Positions 26,137-35,268 of a DNA stretch of 64,000 bases are shown here, in pieces; positions within the stretch are counted from its first letter, which is position 1, and the number at the start of each line of letters is the position of its first letter. Made by a program: the position numbers and the translations under genes. The notes beneath the pieces are model-generated. The model was not told the origin of the DNA. It did no database searches and saw only the letters and a program-made list of their open reading frames with translations. Origin of the DNA: Chitinophagales bacterium (GTDB lineage Bacteria; Bacteroidota; Bacteroidia; Chitinophagales; Saprospiraceae); NCBI GenBank assembly GCA_017303475.1, contig JAFLBO010000016.1:62001-126000 (forward strand). Direction: 5' to 3'.

Positions 26137-27414
26137 TTACAGCCACGCTGCAAAAGGCTCTTCCAAAATCCGCTTCAGTTCCACCATAAATCGCGCGGCA
26201 TCACCACCATTAACTACCCTGTGATCCCAACCAATGGTCATAGGCATCATCAGGCGTGGTTCAAACGTTTTGTTGGCTTCGTTCCAAACCGGCTCTATTT
26301 GTGCAGCTACAATGCTGAGAATGGCAACTTCTGGCCAGTTCACTACTGATATCATATTAGTACCTCCTATTCCACCAATATTGGAAATAGTAAAGGTGCC
26401 GCCAGTGATATCGTTCATCGTAATCTTCCCGGCCTTTGTCCGGGTAGTTACGTCGATCAGATCAACAGATATCTGGGTCAGATTCTTTTGGTCTGCATTT
26501 TTGATATTGGGTACGTACAAACCTGTAGGCGTATCAACTGCTATGCCTACATTAACGTACTTCTTATAAATCACTTCATTTGTTTCAACGTCTAAACTGG
26601 CGTTGAATTGTGGCATGCGCTTTAAAAGTGTGGCAACAGCTTTTGTTAAAATAGCTGTCATGGTCAATCCGCCACCTGCTGCCTTTACCTGTTCCTTGTA
26701 TTGCTGACGCAGCTCCTCCAGTCTGGTGATGTCTGCTTTTTCAGAAATCCAGGCGTGTGGAATGGTTTGTTTGGCGTAAGACATCGCTTCCGCCGTTTTG
26801 ACACCTACATTATTTTGTGGTTTGCGTTCCACCTCGCCAAACTTGGTGAAATCAGGCAAAGGTTTGCGTGCAATTGCTCCGCCGCCCATGGCTGAACCGC
26901 CTCCAGTATCAAGTTTGCGCTTTACATAAGCTACCACATCCTTGTAAGATATACGACCAGAACCTTCTGATGGTTGTACATCTGCCAGGTTTACGCCCAA
27001 TTCTTTGGCACGCTTGCGTGCAAGTGGAGAAGTTCTTAATGAGGAATTACCGGCGGAAGGCGCCGGGGCAGGGGCCGGTGTTGGAGCAGGCGCCGGAGCA
27101 GGTGTTGGGGCAGGGGCAGCAACTTCCTGAGCTGGCGCTGCAGGGGCCGCCGGAGCCGGAGCCGGGGCACTGGCGCCGCCTTCTTTTTTGAGTCTGAGCA
27201 CTAAAGCTCCCTCAGTTACTTCATCACCTTTTTTAACCAATATTTCTTCAACAATGCCCTCTGCATCAACCGGCATTTCGGCATCTACTTTGTCTGTACC
27301 GACAACAATGACAATTTGTTCGAGCGAGACCTTATCACCTGGTTTCACCAAAATGTCAGTCACTTTTCCGCTCACACCATCTCCCAACGATGGGAGTTTG
27401 TATTCATGAAGCAT
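26137..27414 (-). CDS. 2-oxo acid dehydrogenase E2 (dihydrolipoyl acyltransferase)
   Basis: A 425-residue E2 subunit. Lipoyl domain 1-75 carries the lipoylated lysine K42 in GTDKVDAE. An Ala/Pro linker spans about 83-125. The peripheral-subunit-binding domain is at about 127-168 (LRTSPLARKRAKELGVNL). The catalytic domain is at about 195-425, with the transferase His near 398 in IGWDHRVVNGGDAARF. It transfers acyl groups from E1 to CoA in the pyruvate, branched-chain or 2-oxoglutarate complex; a single lipoyl domain and the PSLGDGVSG start fit a pyruvate/branched-chain type, but the substrate cannot be fixed without E1, which is not in the window. It stands alone on the minus strand. Confidence 0.88.
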   Translation of the reverse strand: MLHEYKLPSLGDGVSGKVTDILVKPGDKVSLEQIVIVVGTDKVDAEMPVDAEGIVEEILVKKGDEVTEGALVLRLKKEGGASAPAPAPAAPAAPAQEVAAPAPTPAPAPAPTPAPAPAPSAGNSSLRTSPLARKRAKELGVNLADVQPSEGSGRISYKDVVAYVKRKLDTGGGSAMGGGAIARKPLPDFTKFGEVERKPQNNVGVKTAEAMSYAKQTIPHAWISEKADITRLEELRQQYKEQVKAAGGGLTMTAILTKAVATLLKRMPQFNASLDVETNEVIYKKYVNVGIAVDTPTGLYVPNIKNADQKNLTQISVDLIDVTTRTKAGKITMNDITGGTFTISNIGGIGGTNMISVVNWPEVAILSIVAAQIEPVWNEANKTFEPRLMMPMTIGWDHRVVNGGDAARFMVELKRILEEPFAAWL

Positions 27415-27490
27415 ACGCTGCGTTGCAATTTAAACTTGTTTGTAGTGGGCAAAGATGCAGCGTTTTACTGGTAAAATTTCAGTCTTAGAT

Positions 27491-27560
27491 TCAGAAATAA
27501 TAACTCAACCCCAAATTTACTCCCGCCAGGTATCGTTCAGGCAGTCGACGGCGGTATAAA
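27491..27560 (-). pseudogene. probable C-terminal remnant of an outer-membrane protein
   Basis: The minus-strand frame ending at 27491 reads RYLAGVNLGLSYYF before its stop, the typical aromatic-ended last strand of an outer-membrane beta-barrel. Upstream of about 27560 the same frame turns into the antisense of the neighbouring VFP-repeat fragment. The simplest reading is a deletion joint that left only the 3' end of a barrel gene. The call rests on about 15-25 residues and is tentative. Confidence 0.35.
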
Positions 27561-28152
27561 TCATTCCTTGGGAAATCGCCGGAAATGCACGCTTCAGCTT
27601 GAATACGGATGTTACGAACTGGTTTTCCCTGTTTCAATTGTTTTGCCAGACAGCTCCACCGTAGAGGTAAGCTCTTATGAAGAAATGAAACAGGCCCTGC
27701 GTAATTACTTCCAGGCAAACGGCGGCGGTGGCCATCAGGGTCACCACGGTGGTCCACGTCCACATTTGGGTTTTGTTTTTCCAATCTCTGTATTATCGCA
27801 GGACGGTGAAATTATTACGGTTAATAATGTAGACGAACTTCGCGCTTTAAGGGAAGAATGCGGCGGCGGAACTTTCGGACATCATGGCCACCAAGGTCAT
27901 GGCCAGCACGGACTGACCTGTTTCGAAATTGTATTCCCAATCACCATAGAATTCCCTGATGGTACCACTGCAGAAGCAGCAGATCGTCAGGCACTGCACC
28001 AATTAATTCGCACCTGGAAACAAAATAATCCAGGCGTTCAAGGCAGACCCAAAATGGTTTTCCCAATAACTGTTAAAATGGACGAAGACGGTTCCGTGGT
28101 TACCGTTAATAGCCGCTAAGAGCTGCGACAGTTGAAGGAAGATTGCGAGTGA
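27560..28152 (+). pseudogene. truncated VFP-repeat protein with a premature stop
   Basis: The frame encodes three copies of a Bacteroidota repeat, (C)(F/Y)E(L/I)VFP(V/I)(S/T)I followed by an ExxxALxxxxx helix, separated by His/Gly-rich linkers (GGGGHQGHHGG). Complete relatives normally start with a lipoprotein signal; here no ATG is present and only a TTG at 27568 could serve. At 28117-28119 a TAA interrupts the last unit: the frame continues as ELRQLKEDCE to a TGA at 28150-28152, and an internal copy reads DELRALREECG at the same place. A single GAA-to-TAA change explains it. Both ends are thus damaged. An alternative is a short functional gene of 183 residues. Confidence 0.6.
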
Positions 28153-28562
28153 GACTTAGGTTATTTAGGGGTCATTTAGGGGGCATTTGGGTCATTTGGG
28201 GTCGTTTAGGGGTCATTTGGGGTCATTTAGGTCATTTGGGGTCATTTGGGGTCATTTGGGGTCATTTAGGTCATTTGGGGGGCATTTAGGTCATTTGGGG
28301 GGCATTTAATCAACGTGGGTTGTCACCCCGAGTACTCGGGGCCTACACAAACCCGGTTCCCGAAATGCCTTGGCCCAATGCACCTGAAAAGCCTGGCTTG
28401 TGCAGGTTCCGAGTACTCGGAATGACAACCCACGTTGATTAAATGCCTCCTAAATGACTCCTAATTGGCCTAAATGACCCCTAAATGACCCCTTAATGAC
28501 CCCTAAATGACTCAAAACAACCTAAATGACCCCAATGACCCCAATGCCCCCTACCCCCTATC
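28153..28562. repeat. nested inverted repeat with GGTCATTT arrays
   Basis: The left side (28160-28305) is a tandem array of (G)GGTCATTT(A/G)G units of 9-12 bases. The right side (28440-28550) is the reverse-strand form (CCTAAATGACCCC units). Between them is an inner inverted repeat: AATCAACGTGGGTTGTCA near 28310 against TGACAACCCACGTTGATT near 28425, itself enclosing GAGTACTCGG words. The full element is about 400 bases with no coding frame. A second, one-sided array of the same unit lies at 59288-59510. Confidence 0.75.
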
Positions 28563-28889
28563 TCAAAGGCACTTCTGAAACAAGTGGTGCACTTCCCGCT
28601 CAACCTGCCCAAGTTTGTGGTGAGACTGGTAAATCTCCATCATGTCGGCTAAAATGCGGGACTTGTCTTCTTCCGTACAACAATACTGATCCTTGTAGGA
28701 GAAGATGATATCCAACGCTTCGGCATCATCGCAAGCCATGAATACCGATTTTATTTTGGCATAGGCATCCGAGGTAATGGTAGGCGCAATGAGGGCTTCC
28801 TCCTCTGTAGTAATATGGCCGTCAGTGTTGGCGGCATAGAGCATAACAAAGGCATGAAATTCAGGATAAGTCCAGTTGTCTGTCTGCAT
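28563..28889 (-). CDS. small TerB-like helical protein
   Basis: A 108-residue soluble protein. The stretch FHAFVMLYAANTDGHITTEEEALI (described here in pieces: acidic NTDGHITTEEE after a helix) is like the metal-binding acidic loop of TerB/DjlA-N-type domains, and the rest is helical (EALDIIFSYKDQY, DKSRILADMMEIYQSHHK). TerB-like domains are small all-helical modules tied to stress and envelope processes. The match is by texture only. It stands alone between a repeat element and a large secreted protein gene, 93 bases downstream of that gene's far end. Confidence 0.55.
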   Translation of the reverse strand: MQTDNWTYPEFHAFVMLYAANTDGHITTEEEALIAPTITSDAYAKIKSVFMACDDAEALDIIFSYKDQYCCTEEDKSRILADMMEIYQSHHKLGQVEREVHHLFQKCL

Positions 28890-28982
28890 GGCGGTGGCTC
28901 TTTTTGTTCAGGTTAAAGGTAAAAGATACTCGTGGGCTTGCCGGCCCTTTTTATTCAAAATGTTATGCCGAAGACATCAATT

Positions 28983-31900
28983 TTACTGCCGCACCAACCT
29001 GGCTACTCCCAGTAAACTCCCTTCGCTCCAGCATTGCAACAAATACACCCCTGCAGGCGCTGCAAGCAGCGGAATTCTGACCAACTCACCTGAATCATCC
29101 AACGCTCCCTGCCACAGCAGTTTTCCAGTCCAATCCCGCAGACGCCATTGCAGTATTCCAGGCAATGCTGCTTCAGTGCGCACCATGCACCAGGTTTCTT
29201 CCTTGCTCACCGGATTGGGATAAACCAGAATCGGGGCATTTTCTGCAGCCATTACTCCCACTATAATCACTGAAATGGTGTCAGATTCAAGCCATCCAAC
29301 CGGGTCACAAAATGCTTTAACGGTATAATGTCCTGATAATGAAGGCGTAAACTGTTGCTGGTTGGCGCCCTGTATATCCTGGCCATTCAGTGTCCACTGA
29401 TAACCATCGGCTGGACTGGCAGTCAAGATTCCGTTGGAATAGGTTATTACTGGCAACACAGAAACCGTTATCTGTTCCTGTGAAGCCGTACAACCATTAA
29501 TATCCATTACTGTAACGGCATAATAACCACATTCCAACACCTGTATGGCAGGTGTTGTGTAGCCATTGTTCCAAAGATAGGCGCTGAACCCTGTACTGGC
29601 TTGTAAAATGAGCGTATCACCGTAGGTAAGGGTAATCGAACCGGCTGGTTGCACTGACAGCAGAGGCAATGGATGCACCACGAGAAAAGTGCTAACTGTA
29701 TCAGAACACCCACTGCCATTTGTCACCCGTAGCTGGTACCATCCAGCATCAGAAACGGATACCATATCCCATTCCAGCACCTGAGCATCCAGTGTATCCC
29801 CTGCCGGATTAATCCATTGATACGCAATGCCCCCGGAACCCGTTAACCAGGTGGGTTCACCTTCACAAACAGGATTTACCAGTGTAGTAATCACAGCATC
29901 TGGCAGGGGCGATACTTCTACGGTAAGTGTATTGGACAACCCCGAGCAGCCAAAACCATCCGTAACTTCCACATAATAAACGCCCGCATCAATAGCATCC
30001 AAAACAGGGTTGTTGGCGCCGCTAATCAGAAAATTCTCTAAAAACCATTGGTACTGAAACTGCCCGGCGGCCTGTACCTGCAAGCTGGTTGCCTGGCCTT
30101 CACATAGTTGCGTTGGTCCAACTGCCGCGATGGAAACCAAGGGATTGACACAAGCAACATGCACCAAAAAAGTTTCTGTTACCGCGCCACACTCAGTACT
30201 GATAGCCGTCAACTGTACGGAGTACGAGCCCGGACCGGGATACTGATGCACCGGATGCTGAGCGGTATCCAGAGGACTTAAATCTCCAAAATCCCAGATA
30301 TAGGTATCAGCATGTTGTGATTGATTCTGGAAAGTGGCCGTATAACCGCTTAAACCAACGGAAAAATCAGGATCAGGAGCAACCAACACCTGCACGATTA
30401 CACTATTGGAAACACCTGCACAGCCCAGACTATCCTGTACACGCACCCAATAAGTGCCCGGATTGGCTGCCCACCAGGAGGAAGTTGGAAAAACACCCTG
30501 AGAAGCGCCATTGTAGTGCCATTCATAAAAGGCATAACCGGTGGTAGCCTGCAAAAAGGCTGGTTCACCGGAACAGATACCAGTATTTCCAATGATCTCC
30601 AATTGCAAGGAAAAGCTGGCACACTGAATCGTAATCTGTTTTTGAAAACTGCGCTCCGAACAACCATTTTTGGCAATGCAGGTAACCGTGTATACCCCAG
30701 GAGTCGCATATTGGTGCACAGGGAAGGCATCTGTACTTACAGGTGTGCCATCGCCAAAATCCCAACTGTAAGTCTGGGCATTCAGTGCCTGCGGAGCAAA
30801 AGTGACCACAAATCCATTAACATTCGTTTGTATCCCGGTCCACTGAATCTCTCCCGGCCCCATATCTCCCTGCCATATACCGCCTCCCATGGTTGTAACC
30901 CAAACCCTGCAGGATTGCTGCGGATCAAAGAAAACACGCTTGGGTCGCCACCATGGATAGGTTAGCACCCGTTCCAGATCTGGCTGAGGGGATTGCAGGT
31001 TGGAAGAAAAATACAAGCCGTCGTTTTCTGCCGTGAAATAAGCAATTCCGGGTTCCGTGGGGTGTATGGTCATACTCTCGGCCGATTCATTAGCCCAAAT
31101 ACGGGTCCAGGTCAATCCTCTGTCTTTCGTACGGTACCAGCCTCCGTTGCCTGCATTATTGGGTCCTTGAAACACCGTAAACCGGCCCCAAACACAGGCA
31201 TACCAGGTGTTTTGCGCCGGGTCATGCGGGTCAATGATCAGATCCTTGGTATACCACTGCATGGCATTATCCGTACGATCCTGCCAGGTTTGACCGCCAT
31301 CTGTGGAATAAAAAATGCCACTCACCGGTCTCAGCGTTTGGCCGTCGGATTCAGCCCGGGCGGAATAACTTACCACCAACGCGCCGTCCTGCAATATCCT
31401 GATGTTATACGGCCGACCTTCCGTACGCGGGGGCGCAGACAGGCGCGACCAGGTCACTCCGCCGTTATTGGTCCGGTAAATACCTCCATTGGCAGAGTCC
31501 ACCACGCTGGCATACATTCGATTGGGGTTTTGAGGATCCATTTCCAGCCAAACCACCGGTTTACCAAAATTAAACATGGTATCCCAATGCGCGCCTTGAT
31601 CTGTAGACCGCACCACCAAACCTCCGCCGGCCACCTGATCATCTGTAATCCGATAACCCAAATACATATCATTCACCTCCGATAGCGCTGCGTAAATATG
31701 CTGATTATCAGGTCTTTTTACCATTCTGTACCAGTTCGGGTTGGCTAAGGTTCCCCATGGATAAAATGTATTTCGTTCAAATGTCCAGCCCTGCCCTTGG
31801 TCTTCAGAATAGGTAAGGCCAATGTCTGTATTGGCGGCATACAATCCACCGTTACCCGGCCAGAACAATTGATGGGTAGTAGTGACATCCAATCCTGAAC

Positions 31901-33113
31901 TCTTGTAAGGTTTTGCAATGGGCGTGGGCATACCCGCTGCATTCTGGTATTCTGGCGCCACATAAATGGCTGTCCAGTTTGCGCCTCCATCCAGCGTAAT
32001 ATGGCCAAACCCATCTGTGGTTAACACCTGGTTTGGATCGTTGTCTGCTACATCCAGACCAAGAGCAGCTCCGCTCCACAAGTAGGAAAAGGCTCCGTAA
32101 TCGCCCCCCCACCCTGTTTGGACATTTTGATTTTCGGCAGCCAGAAAGGTGTTGGTCCAGTTTTGCCCGCCATTCACTGATTTGTACACAAGAGGTAAGC
32201 CACCTTCTTCTCCCGTTGCCCAAACAGTTTGCACATTATTTTTAGCCATATCAACGCCTGTAATGCGTACACTGGCTGGAATATTTCCCCTTGTGTTAAC
32301 CCAGGAGGCATTTACGGAATAGTTCATCCGATAAAAACCCAGGATTTGGGGGCGCAAATCCAGCACTTCCAGCCAGGCATACAGTTCGGCAGCCACAGCG
32401 GTTATGATAAACAAACGGGTGGTTGCACCATTTTTAGCGCCTGCCAAATGGTAAATACCCTGTGCGCCCCCCAGGCCACTATGCGGCTCCAGATTGAATT
32501 GCTGACCGCCATCGTGCGAAACCAGCAAGCCTTTGTTTGTACCTACATAAATATGATCGCCATCCCAAAACACTCCACCCAACCACATCTGGTCGTCGGA
32601 AGGATGAAACACTTCTGTCCAGGAAATGCCTCCATTATTGGTAAAAAACAACCTGTTGTATTCATTCAACAACAAGCGCTGCGTGCTCTGTGGATCAGCC
32701 TCCAGTCGGTGCACACCGGAATCTGTCGGATCGGCCATAGACTGCCAGGAAACGCCGCCATCGGTGCTTTGGGCCAGCTCACCGCGAAAAAGCGGATCGT
32801 TCAGGTTGGTGCGCGATCGTCGACAAACGTACATAAGGTTGGGATCTGAAGTAAACTGCACCTTTCCTTTGACTGTGCTCACCAGTTCATGGTTATCGGC
32901 CATTACCCAGTGTTTTCCGGTATCCTGCGACTGGTAAAAGCCACCCATATCACAGGTTAGGAACATTTGACCAGTTTGGTGATGACTCATGGAGGGACTA
33001 TACATGTAACCACCCCCACCCGGCCCATGTACGGTGAACTGTGCGGGGTATTGCATTTGGGCATTCAGGCCAGGGGCCAACAACAACAGTAAAAGGCGGA
33101 TAAATCTGGACAT
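28983..33113 (-). CDS. large secreted sortilin/BNR-type propeller protein with PKD domains and T9SS tail
   Basis: The ATG at 33113 opens a signal peptide (MSRFIRLLLLLLAPGLNAQ), giving 1376 residues. The N-terminal ~750 residues contain repeated S/T-x-DGGxxW Asp-box motifs (STDGGVSWQS, TNNGGVTWSRL, STDGGQTWQDR, KDRGLTWTRI) of the sialidase/sortilin/VPS10 propeller type, as in xyloglucanase-like GH74 proteins. PKD domains follow (SWDFGDGTPVS, IWDFGDLSPLD), then Ig-like segments each with a Cys pair (GSGCSDTVSTF). A Por-type tail closes it (PILVYPNPVSKEE, APAGVYLLQCW). Likely exported by the type IX system; a glycan-degrading or binding role is plausible for the propeller but catalytic acids were not verified. 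Confidence 0.82.
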   Translation of the reverse strand: MSRFIRLLLLLLAPGLNAQMQYPAQFTVHGPGGGGYMYSPSMSHHQTGQMFLTCDMGGFYQSQDTGKHWVMADNHELVSTVKGKVQFTSDPNLMYVCRRSRTNLNDPLFRGELAQSTDGGVSWQSMADPTDSGVHRLEADPQSTQRLLLNEYNRLFFTNNGGISWTEVFHPSDDQMWLGGVFWDGDHIYVGTNKGLLVSHDGGQQFNLEPHSGLGGAQGIYHLAGAKNGATTRLFIITAVAAELYAWLEVLDLRPQILGFYRMNYSVNASWVNTRGNIPASVRITGVDMAKNNVQTVWATGEEGGLPLVYKSVNGGQNWTNTFLAAENQNVQTGWGGDYGAFSYLWSGAALGLDVADNDPNQVLTTDGFGHITLDGGANWTAIYVAPEYQNAAGMPTPIAKPYKSSGLDVTTTHQLFWPGNGGLYAANTDIGLTYSEDQGQGWTFERNTFYPWGTLANPNWYRMVKRPDNQHIYAALSEVNDMYLGYRITDDQVAGGGLVVRSTDQGAHWDTMFNFGKPVVWLEMDPQNPNRMYASVVDSANGGIYRTNNGGVTWSRLSAPPRTEGRPYNIRILQDGALVVSYSARAESDGQTLRPVSGIFYSTDGGQTWQDRTDNAMQWYTKDLIIDPHDPAQNTWYACVWGRFTVFQGPNNAGNGGWYRTKDRGLTWTRIWANESAESMTIHPTEPGIAYFTAENDGLYFSSNLQSPQPDLERVLTYPWWRPKRVFFDPQQSCRVWVTTMGGGIWQGDMGPGEIQWTGIQTNVNGFVVTFAPQALNAQTYSWDFGDGTPVSTDAFPVHQYATPGVYTVTCIAKNGCSERSFQKQITIQCASFSLQLEIIGNTGICSGEPAFLQATTGYAFYEWHYNGASQGVFPTSSWWAANPGTYWVRVQDSLGCAGVSNSVIVQVLVAPDPDFSVGLSGYTATFQNQSQHADTYIWDFGDLSPLDTAQHPVHQYPGPGSYSVQLTAISTECGAVTETFLVHVACVNPLVSIAAVGPTQLCEGQATSLQVQAAGQFQYQWFLENFLISGANNPVLDAIDAGVYYVEVTDGFGCSGLSNTLTVEVSPLPDAVITTLVNPVCEGEPTWLTGSGGIAYQWINPAGDTLDAQVLEWDMVSVSDAGWYQLRVTNGSGCSDTVSTFLVVHPLPLLSVQPAGSITLTYGDTLILQASTGFSAYLWNNGYTTPAIQVLECGYYAVTVMDINGCTASQEQITVSVLPVITYSNGILTASPADGYQWTLNGQDIQGANQQQFTPSLSGHYTVKAFCDPVGWLESDTISVIIVGVMAAENAPILVYPNPVSKEETWCMVRTEAALPGILQWRLRDWTGKLLWQGALDDSGELVRIPLLAAPAGVYLLQCWSEGSLLGVARLVRQ

Positions 33114-33209
33114 GGCGGATGTATTTAATGGCAAATATCCATTTTATCCAAACTACCTGATTCGTTTCAAGTGATTAATCCCGTCCTTTGCGGGCTCAAT
33201 CCAATTGGT

Positions 33210-33932
33210 ATGGAGCCTTTTCAAATCCTGTTCTCCGATGAGCACTATGTGGCCATCAACAAACCGCCGGGACTGCTTATGCACCGCACCCGAATTAGTG
33301 AAGATAATGTTTTTGTAGTGCAATTGCTGCGAGATCAAATCGGTCAGCGGGTATATCCCATTCACCGGCTGGACCGGGCCACCTCCGGAGTATTGATTCT
33401 GGGCAAAACAGCGGAAGCCGCGGGCAAACTCGGGGAGCAGGTGATGGATAAAGCCATGGAGAAAAAATACCTGGTTATTGTTCGTGGCTGGACCGCCGAA
33501 GCAGACACCATTGATTATGCGCTGGACGATCCGGATTCCGGCAAAGGAAGGCTACAGGCTATCACACATTATGTACGGCTGGGCACATCTGAAATTGACC
33601 ATGCCATCGGGTTGCGACACAAAACAGCCCGTTTTTCGCTGGTTTTAGCCGAGTTGGAAACCGGACGCCGGCACCAGATTCGTAAACATTTCGCCCATTT
33701 GAATTATCCGGTTATCAACGACCGGCGTCATGGCGACGTGAAACACAACACTTATTTCCGCAATGTATTTGGGATAAACCGGATGCTACTGCACAGTTTC
33801 ACCCTCAAGTTTCAGCATCCATATACCCAGGAAGAAATCATCCTCACTGCCCCGGTGGATGAAGTTTATGAAAACACCCTGAAGTTGTTGGAATTGTATG
33901 ATTTTTGTCCGACAACTGCTTTTCACCACTAA
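33210..33932 (+). CDS. truC: tRNA pseudouridine synthase TruC-like (RluA family)
   Basis: A 240-residue RluA-family pseudouridine synthase. The ATG at 33210 (MEPFQILFSDEHYVAINKPP) is preferred over the GTG at 33171 because the family begins with this I(L)xxDxxxxxxNKPxG segment. The catalytic-site motif HRLDRATSGVLI holds the essential Asp. RHQIRKHFAHL and the closing helix are also typical. The length and the C-terminal HxNTxFRxxxGI(N)RMLLHS segment fit TruC, which modifies position 65 of some tRNAs. It lacks an S4 domain, as TruC does. A perfect 26-base inverted repeat follows its stop. Confidence 0.8.
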   Translation: MEPFQILFSDEHYVAINKPPGLLMHRTRISEDNVFVVQLLRDQIGQRVYPIHRLDRATSGVLILGKTAEAAGKLGEQVMDKAMEKKYLVIVRGWTAEADTIDYALDDPDSGKGRLQAITHYVRLGTSEIDHAIGLRHKTARFSLVLAELETGRRHQIRKHFAHLNYPVINDRRHGDVKHNTYFRNVFGINRMLLHSFTLKFQHPYTQEEIILTAPVDEVYENTLKLLELYDFCPTTAFHH

Positions 33933-34003
33933 GTCACTGAGGGCACTAAGGGATACAAAGTTGAATATTGGTAATTTCTTAGTGCCCTCAGTGACTTAGT
34001 GGT
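33925..34003. repeat. 26-base perfect inverted repeat of the ACCACTAAG family
   Basis: ACCACTAAGTCACTGAGGG (continuing CACTAAG) at 33925-33950 is matched exactly by its reverse complement at 33978-34003, with a 27-base spacer. The left arm overlaps the last codons of truC and the right arm contains the GTG used as the longest start of the next gene. It is close kin to the inner arms of 6541-6608. Confidence 0.85.
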
Positions 34004-35048
34004 CATAAAAACTACCACTATTTTGCAACCTCAACGCTACTCCCTCACCGCCGGCAACTTAGCCAACCTCAGCCTCAAATCATTTACCCTTCCAGACCCT
34101 GCACCGGGCGAGGTACAAATCGCCGTGAAAGCCATCGGCCTGAACTTTGCCGATGTATTTGCCATTTGGGGATTGTATGGCGCAACACCAAAAGGCGAGT
34201 TCACGCCGGGACTGGAGTATGCAGGAGTAGTGGAAAAAACAGGCGCCGGAGTCACGCACCTGCGCGCAGGCGACCGGGTGATGGGTGTTACCCGTTTTGG
34301 CGCTTACACCTCGCATTTGAACATTGATGCCCGCTACGCCATTCCCTTGCCTGAATCCTGGGATTTCCCCACCGGCGCGGCTTACCTGGTGCAAACGCTT
34401 ACAGCCTATTACGGTATGCTCACCCTGGGCGCCATGGAGCGCGGACACAATGTATTGATCCACAGCGCAGTAGGCGGAGTAGGATTACAGGCTTTAAAAA
34501 TTGCCCGGGCTTACGACTGTTTTACCATCGGTACGGTAGGCAGTGCTGCCAAAGTAGATTTTGCCCTTGCGCAGGGGTACGACCGGGTGATTGTGCGGGG
34601 AAAAGATTTTGAGGACCAACTTAAAGCGGCTCTTGGCGACCGCCCCTTGCACCTGTTGATGGACAGCGTAGGAGGTCCGTTTTTCAGCATTCCTTTCAAT
34701 ATGCTCACGCCCATGGGTCGGGCGGTGGTATTTGGCTCTGCACGGTACGCCACTTCTACCGATAAGCCCAACAAACTACACCTGCTCCGGCATTTTTTCA
34801 CCCGACCCAAAGTAGATCCGCAGCGACTCATCGAAACCAACCGGGGGGTAATGGGTTTCAACCTGATCTGGTTGTACGAAAATGCTCCGCTTATGTTGCG
34901 TTTATTGCAGGAACTGGATCAATTGAAGCTTGAACCGCCGCACGTAGGGCATACCTTCCCATTTGATCAATTGCCGGAAGCTGTGAGGTTATTCCGTACG
35001 GGAAAGACACATGGAAAAGTAGTGGTAAGCCTCGAAGGGTTACCCTAA
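33999..35048 (+). CDS. zinc-independent MDR-family oxidoreductase, VAT1/quinone reductase type
   Basis: A protein of up to 349 residues in the medium-chain reductase superfamily. N-terminal GroES-like part (VKAIGLNFADVFAIWGLYG), then a Rossmann domain with the nucleotide-binding stretch HSAVGGVGLQALKIA. No structural-zinc cysteine cluster and no catalytic zinc ligands are seen, as in quinone oxidoreductases and VAT1-like proteins; it ends with the family signature GKVVVSLE. NADPH-dependent reduction of quinones or enones is the likely chemistry. The start is unclear: no ATG lies in the right place. GTG at 33999 is inside the inverted repeat; TTG at 34023 (QPQRYSLTAG) is the alternative. Confidence 0.82.
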   Translation: MVIKTTTILQPQRYSLTAGNLANLSLKSFTLPDPAPGEVQIAVKAIGLNFADVFAIWGLYGATPKGEFTPGLEYAGVVEKTGAGVTHLRAGDRVMGVTRFGAYTSHLNIDARYAIPLPESWDFPTGAAYLVQTLTAYYGMLTLGAMERGHNVLIHSAVGGVGLQALKIARAYDCFTIGTVGSAAKVDFALAQGYDRVIVRGKDFEDQLKAALGDRPLHLLMDSVGGPFFSIPFNMLTPMGRAVVFGSARYATSTDKPNKLHLLRHFFTRPKVDPQRLIETNRGVMGFNLIWLYENAPLMLRLLQELDQLKLEPPHVGHTFPFDQLPEAVRLFRTGKTHGKVVVSLEGLP

Positions 35049-35268
35049 GACGCAAAGACGCGAAGGCGCAAAGATGGATTTCGGGTGGTTTTACTTGTTA
35101 CTGACGGGGTGACTGGCCAGTCGCCCCGTCAGTAACAATCACCTCAGTAGTAAAAATCTTCGCGCACTTCGCGTACTTTGCGGAGAACCCCACTTAGTGC
35201 CCTTAGTGGTAAAAATCTTTGCGCACTTCGCGTACTTTGCGGTGAACCCAAACACTAAAATCCTTTCC
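35049..35268. repeat. palindrome and 41-base direct repeats in a gene-free gap
   Basis: 35095-35138 is a near-perfect palindrome (arms TTGTTACTGACGGGGTGACTGG type, one mismatch, no loop) and may end the MDR transcript. A 41-base direct repeat follows, copies at 35150-35190 and 35209-35249 with two differences, each holding GCGCACTTCGCGTACTTTGC. Between them sits an ACTTAGTGCCCTTAGTGG word of the ACCACTAAG family. The second copy ends 19 bases before the ATG of the next gene. Confidence 0.75.

Noticed and set aside
27491..27784. 97-residue minus-strand frame taken as a whole gene
   Set aside because: Only its last ~25 residues look like protein; the rest is antisense to the VFP-repeat fragment.
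28153..28562. CRISPR array
   Set aside because: Units are contiguous 9-12-base words without spacers, and no cas genes are near.
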